A DNA stretch of 64,000 nucleotides from Rhyacophila brunnea. Lineage: Eukaryota; Arthropoda; Insecta; Trichoptera; Rhyacophilidae. The notes under the pieces are model-generated. The model searched no databases and was not told the origin of the DNA. It saw nothing but the letters and a program-made list of their open reading frames with translations. Made by a program: the position numbers and the translations under genes. Positions 21,661-34,020 of this stretch are shown in pieces. The stretch covers positions 434,001 to 498,000 of the forward strand of contig JAGYXB010001332.1 of NCBI GenBank assembly GCA_022495005.1. Reading direction: 5' to 3'. The stretch's first letter is position 1; each line of letters begins with the position of its first letter.

Positions 21661-23030
21661 ATATTTAACCTCAGCTCAGAAGAATTAAATTAATCAATAA
21701 TATATCATTAAAAAAAAATTACCCTCGCTCCCAACAAGAGCATGATCTAAGTATCTACAGAGTCGATGTTATATTAACATATGTTTTTTTATAAAAATGA
21801 GTCATTTACCCAATTCACTTTTGTGCTCAGGGTCATACACTTAAAAGATACCAGACATGAAGGTCAGACAAACGCTCTGCCAACAAGCCACCATGGGACT
21901 AATATATTATATTTTATTTTATCTGAGTGATAATAATGTAACTATATGCCTAATCGTCTGCATAAAACTAGTCTGTGAACAAAAAATGTAGGTTTTTGTT
22001 TATAATATGGGTACTGAGCAGTGAGTCTCGTCTAGTTTTTCGCCTGGCCTACTCGGTCCATATATTTTAAAATGTAGATTAATGAGATATTCTTAACACA
22101 ATGCTTACGGGCCCTTTTAATTAATTTTGTAATTAACGTGTTAATTTACATTTGAAAAGTAATTAGCAAAAACACAATTTTATGCAGCCCGTAAGCTATG
22201 GGTTAAGTATTGTGTATTATTTAATTGAATAAAAAAATAAAATATTGCTTTAAAAATGAATTTAATTAATTAATTCATTTCAGTTGCTTTTATATCCGAT
22301 GATAAAGTTTCGTCTTAATATGTTTTAAAAATATTATTTGCTATCGGTACATATAAATTTAATAGTATTTTATATGAACTACGAACCCTTTATTAGTACG
22401 GCACTGGGTCTACATAATACTTGTAGGCTTACGTTGAGTTTGGTAGCGTAATAAATTATTTTCCGCCTCATCAACCCCCCCACAAAATCCGCAATATGTG
22501 CCGTCTGGTAGGGTAACCATAGACAGACTAAAAAATATGTTTGTAAAAAAATTAAAGTTATCTCCATATTGTAGTTGAGACTTATATCTCAGCTGCTGCT
22601 AATTATTATTTTATTGCCTCTTTTTGGATACATTTTCTATTTTTTCATATATAGCTTTTGTTGATAAAATTTCTCGGGATAAACTTAAATTAGTGTTTTC
22701 CAAAAATAACCAAGGTCATGCGGAATAATTTCCAACCATATCCACTAGTGGTTGTCACTCACTATTTGCATGGAAATGTGCTCAACCCACTGAGCACCGT
22801 GTGTGATAATGACCCAGATTCCATACACTTTTACCGCCGCTTGTTGCAATCACTGAATGATGTCTAGTTTATTCTGTAGGCGCTTGGTCTGCAATCTAAT
22901 TTTACCTAATCTCTGTAAATGCACAATATTATAACTTCCTTCATATTGTGAATTGAATTTTCAAATATTATTGATGACATTAGTAGAACCTATCAATTTA
23001 ATAATAATTACTTTAAATATTGTTAATTCG
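21661..23030. other. no gene; weak tRNA-like and stem structures
   Basis: A minus-strand stretch at about 21895-21838 reads GGTGGCTTGTTGGCAGAGCG, A-box-like, possibly a SINE head, but no good B box follows. At 22093-22215 a loose inverted pair joins CACAATGCTTACGGGC with GCCCGTAAGC...TTGTG. No coding sequence called. Confidence 0.35.
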
Positions 23031-23199
23031 TCCACGATGGCCGAGTGGTTACCGCTTCGGTTTATAATATCGTGTTATTTTTCAACGTGCGTTTGGACCA
23101 GAATTAGGACCGGATAGGCTAACAAAATATTATGTTTATCGTTAAAGCAACAAAATGTTAATACAACCTCCACTCTGTTGGACATGGTTTAAAAAAAAT
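23031..23199 (+). repeat. tRNA-derived SINE, family 1, diverged copy E
   Basis: The head (CACGATGGCCGAGTGGTTAC) resembles a class II tRNA D-arm better than the other copies do. Body words are shared with copies A-D (CAACCTCCACTCTGT, GACATGG, A run). The B box is lost (CGTGCGTTTGGACC region) and the hairpin before the tail is missing. Confidence 0.65.
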
Positions 23200-24374
23200 C
23201 CTGATATTACAAATTTATAAAACAACGCGCCTGCATCAATTCATAACGAGTAGATAAAGTAATCAGTTAGCAGCGAAAGAGTGTTGAGGTGAGGTGTATT
23301 GCAGGCTATCGCTAGTATATATATATATGTGTCGCTAGATTTCAAAATCAGCCAAGTTCATAATAGATGAATAGGAGAAAAACAGGTTTTTGTTTTCTCA
23401 AATACTCAGTCACAAGGGTGAAAGTTTATATTATTTCGAGTATAGAATATTTAAAATTAATAAATTCCACATTTTGATATTGCAGAAATGTTTGAAAGGA
23501 GTAGTTCTTCAGTAATTCACAAAAAAGTCTAAAATACCTAAAGGTGGACTTACCTGATTTTGAAATGTAGTGACACATAATATTATAATATTTTGATTAT
23601 TGGTAAAGACAAAGGGGAATATTTATGATTCATTACTGTATCCAATTAGCATTGAATTACGACTATGATCCTATCCAAAAAATATAAATATTAATGGCTA
23701 ACTGTTTTTATTCATCGGTGGTCACCCCATTAAAACACCATACGTTGCACTCGCCCCATGCGTATGACCATCAATTATAACACTTCCAATGGGAAACTGC
23801 CTCTCACTCCACGAGAGCTTGCTTCATCATTTTTTACTTGTCAAATAACTTTACAACTAGGCGTCGATAAAACCAATTTTACAATACTTTACGACTGTAG
23901 TGCACCAAGATTTCAACAGGAGAGATATTCGCTAGAATCCTTCCATAAATATAAAATTTACCTCATAGTTACTATTTATTGTATGTGGTATTTCGTAGAA
24001 ATGAATATTGTAGTCGAATTTGGGTTGTATTTTAAAACTGTACTTAAATCATTTTAATTGTGAGTGTCATCATTAAAAAATATATATAATTTCATTGTAA
24101 AGAAATCACAAAACGTTTTATATATAAACAACATACGTAATTATGTGGCAACAGCCCAGGATTGGTCCTGGGCCCTGGCTTCCACTAGTCGAGCTTTGTT
24201 TAAATTAGAAGAGGTGATGTGAGACTTGTCAGAGGAATAATAGTACCTACGCAACCTTATAATACTGCTATTATTCGATTGTATTTATTTAATAATTTAA
24301 CACGTATTTAAGTAGTTATCTAATTTATTTGGACAAAAAATGACTACTCACAGTTACTGTGAGTGTATAGGTGT
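23200..24374. other. no gene called
   Basis: Contains a short TA/TG microsatellite at about 23317-23332. A plus-strand open frame of 99 codons at 23758-24057 starts MRMTINYNTSNGKLPLTPRE, has no motif I know and lies in AT-rich DNA; I treat it as chance. Confidence 0.4.
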
Positions 24375-25061
24375 CAGTGACGTCCCGTGGGGGTAGGTAG
24401 ATTGAGCGTCGCTTGAGGGCGGCAGTCGCTTGAAGGGCGGCAAATCGAGGAGAATCATTTGGTATATTTATAGAAATAGCTACCTAAACTTAGTAATAAC
24501 GAAAATATCTCTAAAAAAACAGCTCACTGGTTGGAAACAAAATGTATAACAATTAGGTGGCCAATCGATATAATTAGCATGCTATTTAAATGTGGTAATT
24601 AAAAAGTAATTATCTAGTGAGCAGTCAATGTGTTAATTAACATAGAAGGTTTAACGTGACTGTGATTTGTTATCGGGTTCACGATGTCTAGTTTATTTCC
24701 GTTGCCCTTCGACGTCCTTGGTGACCAGAAATCGATTTAATAATGCCTAAACATTTGCGATATCGGGCTAATATCATTACAGATGTTGGCAAGTTTTGTT
24801 AAGAAGAAAAGCGACACGGATCGCCCTTAATTCACCTAGACAGAACAAATTAAAGTATCGTAAAAATGAAATGTAAGAAGTTACTGTATTACCGACGTCA
24901 AAAAATCCCCACTTTAGGGGAAAAAATATTTATAAATTTAATTTTGTATATTTTAGTGTATCCATTGATGCAACACATTTCTTAGATATTGTGAAGAAAG
25001 AATGATAAAAAATACTGTAAGTATAAAAAATGGGGCTGCATTTTGTCTAGGGACGTCACTG
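24375..25061. mobile_element. possible hAT-like element, ends CAGTGACGTCCC
   Basis: A perfect 12-bp inverted end CAGTGACGTCCC at 24375 and its complement ending at 25061, 687 bp apart. Near the left end GGGCGGCAGTCGCTTGA repeats imperfectly. The 8-bp flanks do not match, so the insertion duplication is not proven. Confidence 0.5.
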
Positions 25062-25587
25062 AAAACTATTATACATAAAATTACTTGAGACTAGGGAAGT
25101 TTCGTCATTTAGTTAAATATTAATATATTAGAGACAGTATTATTGTAATAAATAAAAATTAAACAACAAAAAATAAGTATAAAGAAAAAAAAGTAATTAT
25201 TATAAATATTTCAATTATCATTATTCCTGGATGAATTCTCTGTTGAATCTATCTCGCCGAACCAGTGGTCTCTAGGTATAAAATTCAAATGTTTTCTATC
25301 TCCTTTTTTCTGCGATTTTATTTTCTTCTATACTACCAATTTCAATCTATGTTTTTTAAACAAACTATATTGTAAAATATACCTTTGTGTATTCTCAGAA
25401 CAATAATTACCTATGTTATTTTTTATTCTTACGCGTTATGTCCACCGTGCATACTTCCATACCACGCCATGTTACTGCAAAAATTTTGAACCTTTCCTAT
25501 ACTGATTTACGTTGTTTACAATAATTATAATATTAATATACTTTGTTTTTTATTCAACTAATAATTCACAAGATTTAAGAATATACA
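25062..25587. other. AT-rich DNA, no gene recognised
   Basis: Nothing coding. The last 35 bp (TTCACAAGATTTAAGAATAT) already belong to the tRNA-like repeat that follows. Confidence 0.4.
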
Positions 25588-26370
25588 TAATTTGAAAAGA
25601 CTTCTAAGAAATATATAAACTATATTTGAAAAAAATAAGACACCCTGCAGGATTCGAATCTCCTCTTGAGACCTCTCGGGAGTCGCGCCCACATTACACC
25701 AATTCTCCTTAAATTTTATGTAAAATTTAATTATTTCCCTTTCTTTAAAAGCGAGTATCAATGAGATCCACGTGCAGTGACCACTATGCTATAGGTATAT
25801 TATCTAATTGCGACAATTAATGTAACTAATAGTTTTTTACAATACTCTCTGAAGCGCTTTCTAAATTGCGTTACTAATTGGGAATCAGCTTAAAAATGGT
25901 TTATTAAAACTATTAGCAAGTACAAGTGCGTTATAACAAAAATGTAGAGTGATCCTGACATTGGTTAGTAATAATTAACATAATTTGAAAAGACTTCTAA
26001 GAAATATATTAACACTAGAAAATATCTTTTGAAAATATACGACACCCAGCAGGATTCGAATATACGCCTCTCAGGAGTCGCGCCCATGTGCAGTGACCAC
26101 TATGCTATCGGTATCCTATCTAATTGCGACAATTAATGTAACTAATCGTTTTTTACAATACTCTCTGAAGCGCTTTCTAAATTGCGTTACTAATTGGGAA
26201 TTGGCTTAAAAATGGTTTATTAAAATAGCATGTACAAGTGCGTTATAACAAAAAATTAGAGTGATCCTGACATTGGTTAGTAATAATTAAAGTAATTTGA
26301 TACTTTGATTTTAAATACTAAAACCGATTGCTAATTAGTAACGTAATTTAGAAACCGCTTCAGAGTCTCT
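25588..26370. repeat. tandemly duplicated tRNA-like repeat (copies F2a and F2b)
   Basis: Two direct units, 25588-25980 and about 25977-26297, share ATAATTTGAAAAGACTTCTA, AGCAGGATTCGAAT, GGGAGTCGCGCCCA/GGAGTCGCGCCCA, GTGCAGTGACCACTATGCTA, CTCTGAAGCGCTTTCTAAAT and AGTGATCCTGACATTGGTTA. The GGATTCGAA text is the complement of a tRNA T-loop/B box and CACTATGCTA that of an A box, so each unit is a minus-strand tRNA-like sequence of the F1 family. After unit two an inverted piece (about 26325-26365) mirrors ACTAATTGGGAAT...GCGCTTTC. Confidence 0.7.
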
Positions 26371-26826
26371 TGAAATCATGTATGGTCAATTATAATAATG
26401 TTGTGTACTGAGAAATCATAAAAAATCCGATCTTATTTATACATTTATAAAATAGATTTCCGTGCAATATAAGTGAAAAGAATAATAATTAGAAAATATA
26501 CAGAGTCTGACATGAATAATTTTAATATTATAAGATAACACAATTCTACGGTTTTGTAATAATTATGTTATCTAGAAATATACAGTCTGAACGAGTTGGC
26601 TATATAAAACTTTAAATTTACTACATCCTTATAATTGATTGTATATTTGAATATTTAGTTAAATATTTAAATCTAGTAAGTGCTTTATGCTACGCACATT
26701 TGACAACTATGATCACGCAACAAGACTGGGTAGAAGCTCATACCTCGTAAATGGCTACATTATTTTCTACAATGCTACAGCTTTCCTCTGTGAACAACTG
26801 CGGTTCCCAAACATTTATGTCTTTAA
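26371..26826. other. AT-rich DNA, no feature recognised
   Basis: No coding or repeated sequence recognised. Confidence 0.4.
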
Positions 26827-27165
26827 TTAACTATTTTTTATTCAAAAAATAATTCACAAGATTTAAGATTGTAACATTCTAATAATTGAACGTACATAAT
26901 TTTGAAAACACTGAAAAAATATACTATAATCAATAGAAAATTTTTTTTTGAAAAAAGTAAGACACCCCGCAGGAATCGAACCTGCATCTCTCGTGTATCG
27001 CGCCCACACACATAGCGCTTCAGTGAGTATTAAAAGCCATTAGTTAAAATTTGTCGCAATTAAGTAAGACTCCTTTAGCATAGTGGTCTGTGTGCATGGG
27101 TGCGATACCCGAGAGATGTAGATTCGATTTCAATTTCAAAATTATGTATTTGTAACGTCAGTTAC
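26827..27165. mobile_element. tRNA-like fold-back element, copy F3
   Basis: The leader is shared with F1 (ATTCACAAGATTTAAGA). The left arm has AGGAATCGAACCTGCATCTC then a CGCCCACACAC text. The right arm (about 27065-27160) has the mirror: CATAGTGGTCTGTGTGCATGGG, GAGAGATGTAGATTCGATTT. The loop is short. The right-hand B box is mutated. Confidence 0.72.
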
Positions 27166-27688
27166 TGAAGAATCTTAGATACATATACATATAACGATAT
27201 TTTATTTAATTTTAATTCTTGGCAAATAACAGATTCAGATAATATTTATTCTGATCAATCAATGAAAATAGTAAATTGATGGATAGAAGCTATTATTATC
27301 ATTCTGGTTTTGCATATTATATGCCTAAATATAAGAATATACATATTATATTGATATCTAAAAAAAATGGTATTTGAGAACATTTGGACTAATATAGCCT
27401 CATATAATTTGCACATTTTTTTTACAGTATTATTAGTACTTTTCTTATTTCCTCGATTCTCATTGTTTAAAAAAAAGACTTTACGAGATGAAAATAACGT
27501 ACTTGCAACAATGTGTGGTGAGGCGAGTCGCTGGTAGAGAAGCGTGAGGTAGAGTATTTCTACATTGTGTATATTTCTCTACTTTTATTTTATTATCTTA
27601 CACTATGAAGCCATGATCTTTCGCTAGTGTTGCATATATTTCGATTCAATCACATAAAAGTCTATTAACTCAAACCTAATAAATATCA
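27166..27688. other. AT-rich DNA, no feature recognised
   Basis: No gene or clear repeat recognised; 27505-27550 is slightly GC-richer. Confidence 0.4.
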
Positions 27689-27999
27689 GCGGGTCTATTC
27701 TCTACACAAGGCTGCTTTCGGCCGCTACGACGGCTTACTAGTGTAGGTGTGTATCAAATTATTATATTGTTATTGTTACAATTACAATATGTTGGTTGTA
27801 ATTGTTGTTGAAATAAATGCTATATTTTAACAGCACCTCTCTTGGATGTGATGAAATTTAGAGCGAAATAGACAGTGTTGACTGTTTAGACGGCTAACTT
27901 ATTGCAACAATTATTATAATACCTCAATACACATATGTAATAAATATCACTTTATTACTTTAGCTGTCGATAGTCGCCTTGTGTATAGAATAGACCCGC
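27689..27999. mobile_element. 311-bp MITE, ends GCGGGTCTATTCT
   Basis: A 24-bp inverted end with one mismatch: GCGGGTCTATTCTCTACACA plus AGGC on the left, GCGGGTCTATTCTATACACA plus AGGC reversed on the right. No ORF. The immediate flanks (ATCA and AGGT) show no convincing duplication; superfamily unknown. Confidence 0.8.
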
Positions 28000-28189
28000 A
28001 GGTGTGTACACAGAATAATTAGAACAGCTAACAATATTTTAGAGTATCAGAAAATATGGCATTAATAAATTTAAAAACTGTTTAAATTAGACCGATACGA
28101 AATAAAGTGGCGTGTTAATATTATCATGAAATTTTAATATTAAAATAATTCAAACTTAAAAGTTCGTTTGAAATAAAGTTTTTGAAAAG

Positions 28190-28400
28190 TTCTAGAAACG
28201 GGCGTAACGTAAATTCGCAGCTTAGCCCAGCTAGCGGAGCCCTCCCCGATTTATGACCTCGCGCGCAGATTATAAGCGCGGGGTGGGGGAGGGTTGCCAT
28301 TGCAATTGTGGAAAAGCAGTTTTCCCTTTTAATGGAATTAAAGATTTGGAAATAGGGGCGGGGGTGGAACGCGAAACACATATTGGGATGACATACTCCG
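28190..28400. other. GC-rich island
   Basis: About 200 bp of raised G+C with CG dinucleotides, G runs (GCGCGGGGTGGGGGAGG at about 28276; AGGGGCGGGGGTGG at about 28355) and an AAGCGCG text. Several minus-strand frames overlap here because stops are rare in such DNA. It may be a regulatory region or an inserted fragment. No promoter motif is convincing and no gene is called. Confidence 0.35.
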
Positions 28401-29077
28401 CTACAACTACAGTTTTGTAGTTAGTGCATAGGAATCTGCTATAGGGGTTGGTCGGCGTATACAAATGTAGCGAGCGGTGTTTGCTTTATATGTATATTGT
28501 ATTATCATAAAATTCGTGTTATTTAATATAACTTTCATTATCGTGCCAATGATATTTCGGTTAAGTGCAGTAATGTAATGTGCAGTTATCAAATGGTGTA
28601 TTTAACAAAGGTGAAAGATAATATTATGCTGTCATAATGTCAGTAAACTTGTAGAATATCCAATAATATTACGTCACTAAATATTAATTTTGAAATTGTG
28701 GATAATATAAAAAATCAAAATCATAAAAGTTATTAATAAAATTAATTAGATTTTTATTGATACAATAACACATATCATTACACCAAACTTAAATTGACTT
28801 TATTATATGAGAATATTTTTAACAGATCGTCAATCTATTTCATGCCAGCTGTAACAGAAAAAAAATATTATCACAAATGTTTGTAGTTTTTGGTACCTAC
28901 CTATGTCTGCTATATTGCTTTATTTTATAAACAGGATTAAACCTTCACTACCCTAATTTCTACTGTGCCGTATTTACGAATATCGCGTATATTTTGATGA
29001 AACTTCATACGCGATTAATCCACAATTACAAATCGTAAGAATTTACTTATGTGACAAAATAGAGGTCATATTATTTA
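28401..29077. other. AT-rich DNA, no feature recognised
   Basis: No coding or repeated sequence recognised. Confidence 0.4.
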
Positions 29078-29400
29078 CACAATAAATTTATTAGTCTGCT
29101 ATATAAAATATCATCGTAATGATAATATAGTTGATTTGCCTATGTGTATTCTTTGGTACAAATAAATCTTTAATACATAAACACAATGCGCATCAATATT
29201 CATTATATTTACATGATGGGTTTTCATAGTAAATAATTACAAGATAAAAAGAACTTTTTATATACAACGTTTTTAAATTTTCTGCTGAATCATATAAACT
29301 TGACTTGACTAGCTTAAACGATCAAAAAAAATTGTATTTGATAGAAATAATACTGAAATGTCATTTTGACACTCATATTGATTCCCATAGTAACACACGT
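29078..29400. repeat. segment duplicated at 40436-40748
   Basis: Long near-identity with 40436-40748, starting at TTTATTAGTCTGCTATATAA and including ATACATAAACACAATGCGCA and TACATGATGGGTTTTCATAG. It crosses the left end of MITE M4 and continues into it. Both the flank and the MITE start were therefore copied together. Confidence 0.8.
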
Positions 29401-29676
29401 ATATATTAATAATTTAGTTGTTAGGACCCTAACAACCAATAATAGTGGATTGGATTACGGATTTCTTCTGAAATAACTTTTCATACAAAACAGAATTAAC
29501 TGAAAATGAATTTAATTCTACTTAAAAATGGCATAAGTGTTAAAAAAATGCATTGGCACCGTGTTCTGATATATTCTAAAAGTTTCAAATGTCTAGCGAG
29601 TCGGAAAGTTAGTTAAAAATCGATTGCAAGATTTGTACCGGACAAATAAGAATATGACCTAATAAAAACGTTGTAA
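29237..29676 (+). mobile_element. TTACAA-ended MITE, copy M4
   Basis: A near full-length copy (TTACAAGATAAAAAGAAC to AAAACGTTGTAA). It has the same TGGATTGGATTACGGATTTC extension as M2. It pairs with the inverted copy M5 365 bp to the right. Confidence 0.85.
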
Positions 29677-30041
29677 AAAGTATTATTTATTGATAAACCT
29701 TGATTATGCTGTACTCAAAACTTTGTCATACTTGAGGAACCGAAGATTAAAAGAGTAAAGAAATAGTTTTCACATCATTACATATTTATCGATCGATGAA
29801 AAAGTATCCAAACGTAACTGTTTTCGATTGAAAAGTTTTACTCATTCTATTTCTATTCCTATTTAAAATTTTATTTTTGAAACTAATTTTTTGGTTACTT
29901 CTACGATATTTGAGTCATCTATGTTGATAGGTGTTTTTGGCTTTTTTCAAAACTATTTGTGAGTTTTATCACGTAAACAGAAGTATAATAATTGATGTAT
30001 GTATGTACATAATATACATATGCCACGACTAGTAGGTTATT

Positions 30042-30440
30042 TTACAACGTTTTTCTTAGCTCGTATTCTTATTTGTCCGGTGGTTCTTTGTCCGGTACAA
30101 ATCTTGCAATCGATTTTTAACTAACTTCCCAACTAGCTAGACATTTAAAACTTTTAGAATATATCAGAACACGATGCCAATGCATTTTTTATATACTTTT
30201 AGCCATCTTTAAGTAGAATTGAATTCATTTTCAGTTAATTCTGTTTTGTATGAAAAGTTATTTCGACACCATTATTGTCCTAGCAACTAAATTATTAATA
30301 TATACGTGCGTTACTATGGAAATCAATATAACATGTCAAGTACAAATTTTTTTGACCGTTTAAGCTAGTCAAGTCAAGTTTATATGGTTCAACAGAAATT
30401 TTAAAAACGTTGCATATAAAAAGTTTTTTTTATCTTGTAA
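30042..30440 (-). mobile_element. TTACAA-ended MITE, copy M5
   Basis: Reverse copy from TTACAACGTTTTTCTTAGCT to TTTTTTATCTTGTAA. Forms an inverted pair with M4. Confidence 0.85.
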
Positions 30441-32013
30441 TTATTTTGAGTAATAATTCAGACATATTGATAGCCATATTTATTTTTTATAGTGAAGATA
30501 AAGCGTCCCTCTGGCAATTCCAAAAAGCCATAAACAAAGAACATTTTCTTTTCAATGGCAGTGTTCGATCTTTGTCTCGAAGAAATTGCACAATATACCC
30601 CTCACAATAAACAATATGTCACACCGTGCAAATATTGAACTTGGGTAATATATATTTCGTAAGAAATCTTGTCTTGCCAATGTATTAGCTTTCCTTGAAT
30701 AGTGCATGCAATATTTACACAGAGCGTGCGTGTGAACGGTTGGTTCGTCAAAATGGATAATGTAAATTATTTATACAATATGCTAACTAAACCAAAAAGA
30801 AAACAGATCTCACAATATTCAAATATATTATAAATTTTGCTATTCGCAATTTTCTTATAATACTATAATAATATAGCTTCAACAAAAGTTTTGTCACCCC
30901 GTATATTACAATTTTACGATACAGAATATTTATTATTTATGCCTAATACTCTATAACCGATTTTGAAAGTAAATGAATTCAATTTTGCTGTCATTTATAT
31001 TACGCAGTGAATAATTATTATTTCCAAATTAAATTATACGTGTATATTAGTTAGATATACCAAATCTTATACTACGCAATATTAACTACCATACGGAGTA
31101 ATATCGGGCAACTAGTATATAATAATTATTATAGAAATAAATAAAGAATATTTAATTTTTTGGTGGGAAAGTTGGAGTATTAAGAAACTACAGACACAAG
31201 TTTATTAGTTATGTTTTATGTTTTGTACTATAAACTTTTGTTTACAGATTTTGTCTTTTTGGTTTATTGAATTTAAAAATTTGTAAATTCAAAATTAAGT
31301 GTACAATAAATACTCTTAAAAATATTAATGATATTGGTTACATTTGGTTGAACATTATAATATTCTATGCCTATAATAGTATGTAGCCCGTAGAATATTT
31401 TATCAAATACCTTTAATCTTTACTACTATTAATCACTTTAACAATTTCTTCCCTTAATCTTAGTACTCCCACCCTTATTTATCCAAACTATTTGGTCCCC
31501 CTTTCTTTCTTAGCGATTGATGCTTCTCAATGTTTATGCAACTGGAGTTTTGATTCTTAATAGGTACATAATAATATTATACTGAAGAGGTGTTAGAAAA
31601 TAACTTATCAATGGATCTTAAACCACTATCGACTCTTTAAAAGAAGCTTAAATAATTATGCGAAAATAAAATTCATTTTATTATTTTGCTTATTTCAATT
31701 CAATTTTTTTTTCAAAGATATTAAAATAAATTTCAGTCTATTTTATTTATTTTTAAAAAATAAAACACTTTTATAATGCAGCCAACACGAATTATTTTTA
31801 TTGGTTGATTAATTATACACTTTAATGGTATTGACTGACAACTATTGGTTGAAATATATTTATAATTAAAATAAAACACAATATATATTACACATAAATT
31901 TGATTAATAACCGTACCGTAATTTGGAAACCGGCAGTACAGATAGAATGAAAAAACGTAAATATTAAATTATTAAAATAATAGTAGGTATTATATATATA
32001 TATTATATTATAA
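30441..32013. other. AT-rich DNA, no gene called
   Basis: 1.5 kb without coding signal. Ends in a TA-rich microsatellite at about 31990-32012, next to the SINE. Confidence 0.45.
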
Positions 32014-32259
32014 CACCCACGGTGGCCGTGCGGCTTAAGCGTTGGACTGTAACGCCGTGGGTCCCAGGTTCGAATCCTGGGTCTGGCAAGTATTATACGT
32101 ACTATTGTTTTTCAATTTGTGTGTGAGTCAGTGTATGGACCTAATAGGTTGAGCAAGTGGCTGACATCCATTTCTCGTAAAAACAAAATCTGTTAATACA
32201 AACCTCTACTCTGTGGAGGCCATATGATCCTATTAGGATCGGACATGGTCGAAAAAAAA
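32014..32259 (+). repeat. tRNA-derived SINE, family 1, copy B
   Basis: Full-length copy: A box GTGGCCGTGCGGCTTAAGCG, exact B box GGTTCGAATCC, body, GATCCTATTAGGATC hairpin and A run. It is inserted beside a TA-rich tract. Confidence 0.9.
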
Positions 32260-33101
32260 TATTATATCTAAACTAGAAAAACTCATCTGGTGGTAGTGCC
32301 ATCTGTCAACATAATTGTATGTAGCTTAGCTTATACTAGCAACAGAATTTATTTTAAAATGTTCAGAAATTGGCATTTTCAGAGATATATCATTTACAAA
32401 GTCGTGTTTCCTATTTAACAGCATACTTATTTATACATTTCCGTAAATCAATTGTAATGTCATTTAATACTTTATATATACCTACCTACTCGATATGCCA
32501 GTATTGCACTGTAAGCATCTGTGGAACTATTATGAGACTATCCAATCATTTGTTTTCTTCAACGACCCGATTACAATGGATGATTCTTTTATTTGCCTAT
32601 CATTTTATTTTTCAAATTTATAATTTTCGTTTACGTGTATGTTTCTCTCACATTATCCAATTTAATACGTATTCTGCATGTCTCGCTGTTTCCTACACAT
32701 TTATATAACATGTTTTTCTCGTTCATTACAGACAGATATATAGATAGCTGATAGATACATCAAGGCAAATAAAATAATGTACGGTCAACGAATATGTACG
32801 GAAATAAAAAATAAAAATTTACAGCCAGTCATTTTTCATAACATTTTACATAACATCAATAAATTTGAATTTAAATAATGAAATATATACAAATAGTGAT
32901 ATTGCAATTATATATAAAAAGTCATTGCTGGATAAAAGGGAACACACATTTTAAATTTCTTCAAAAGTATTTTTTAAAAATTCCTCGACGATGACGTATT
33001 CCAATATTCAAAAAATCTGACGCGTAGTCGCCCTATTGTAGTTTCACAGATAGCCCATAGATTTACGTCTCAAAATAGACAAGTAAAGTTATATTAGAAA
33101 T
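32260..33101. other. AT-rich DNA, no gene called
   Basis: An open frame of 112 codons at 32370-32708 (+) is Ile/Phe/Tyr/Ser-rich with no motif; judged to be chance. Confidence 0.4.
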
Positions 33102-33305
33102 GAAAATATAAATAATATTAAATTCTACAGGTTTTTTAAAAAAGGTTTTGTCGATAGCTATTTCGGTTGTAGCACTATTATCAAGACTAATTACTAACTA
33201 AAAGAAGACTAAAAGACCTAGTCTTGATAATGGTGTTACAACCGAAATAGCTATCGACAAAACCTTTTTTAAAAACCTGTAGAATTTAATATTATTTATA
33301 TTTTC
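33102..33305. repeat. near-perfect 86-bp inverted repeat (hairpin)
   Basis: Arms 33102-33188 and 33220-33305 differ at only about three positions (one T insertion and two substitutions) and enclose a 31-bp loop. A transcript across it would fold into a very long, nearly perfect hairpin (core GTCGATAGCTATTTCGGTTG). It could be a fold-back MITE or a hairpin-siRNA/miRNA-like locus. I see no target duplication and no second copy in the window. Confidence 0.85.
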
Positions 33306-33914
33306 TTTTCTTGTAAAATGGAATTCTACCAAGTAATTGCTAAATCAATTAATAAAGTTATTTTCATACCGATATAGTAAGTACTACGATGCAAATTTCA
33401 ATTTCAAAGAATCACTTACCTAAGTATACATAGACGTATGAGGAAATAATTTTTAATTAAATTTAACAGAACTCAGTTGATAAAAGAAAGTCAAATTTTA
33501 ATTACAGTATCAATAGTTTGAGAAGCATAATCTTAAATAATACCAAAATCCAATGACACATCCACACATTTTCTGACTGCAACAATATTCCACATCCTCT
33601 CCTTCAATCTAGATAACAAATGCGAAATGTCTTATGCGCATTCTTCTGAGCGATAACCACCCTTATATTTTGATTGTCTTTATATTCACAAGGGGTACTT
33701 TTATGGGGTATACTTTAATATGTTGTAAGTTGCGGCCGAGTGGCATATGCGCCAAGATGAATAGACGGGATCGGGGCCCACAAAAGAATTCCAAAAATAC
33801 GTATTTACATAAGATTGCAGTTATTATTTCAGTCAGATTTCATTAAGGTGAAGCCTTTACTGAGCCGTTGTTAACGCGGCACCTAGCGGAACAATACGAA
33901 GCTTGCAATTTGTA
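33306..33914. other. no gene called
   Basis: A 70-codon plus frame at 33634 is not convincing. 33725-33785 has GCGGCCGAGTGGCATATGCG, D-arm-like, possibly an old tRNA-like piece. Confidence 0.3.
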
Positions 33915-34020
33915 TCAGTTGCCAGTTGAAAATGTCCCACTGAGGCGGACGAAACCGGTCCTAATATATTAATTAAAGTGGAATAAGTACTATATAAAAA
34001 ATTGCGTTTTATTAAATAAA
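33893..34020. repeat. dispersed repeat shared with 12640 and 49865
   Basis: AGCGGAACAATACGAAGCTT then GCAATTTG is shared with 49865-49891. The part from 33915 (GTTGAAAATGTCCCACTGAG) is shared with 12645. The family is unknown. Confidence 0.45.

Noticed and set aside
24375..25061. Confirmed hAT insertion
   Set aside because: The 12-bp ends are perfect but the 8-bp flanks differ, so it is listed only as possible.
28124..28592. Overlapping minus-strand frames in the GC island
   Set aside because: Several frames are open at once because GC-rich DNA has few stops; none looks like protein.
32370..32708. 112-codon plus-strand open frame
   Set aside because: Ile/Phe/Tyr/Ser-rich, no motif, no splice or promoter support.
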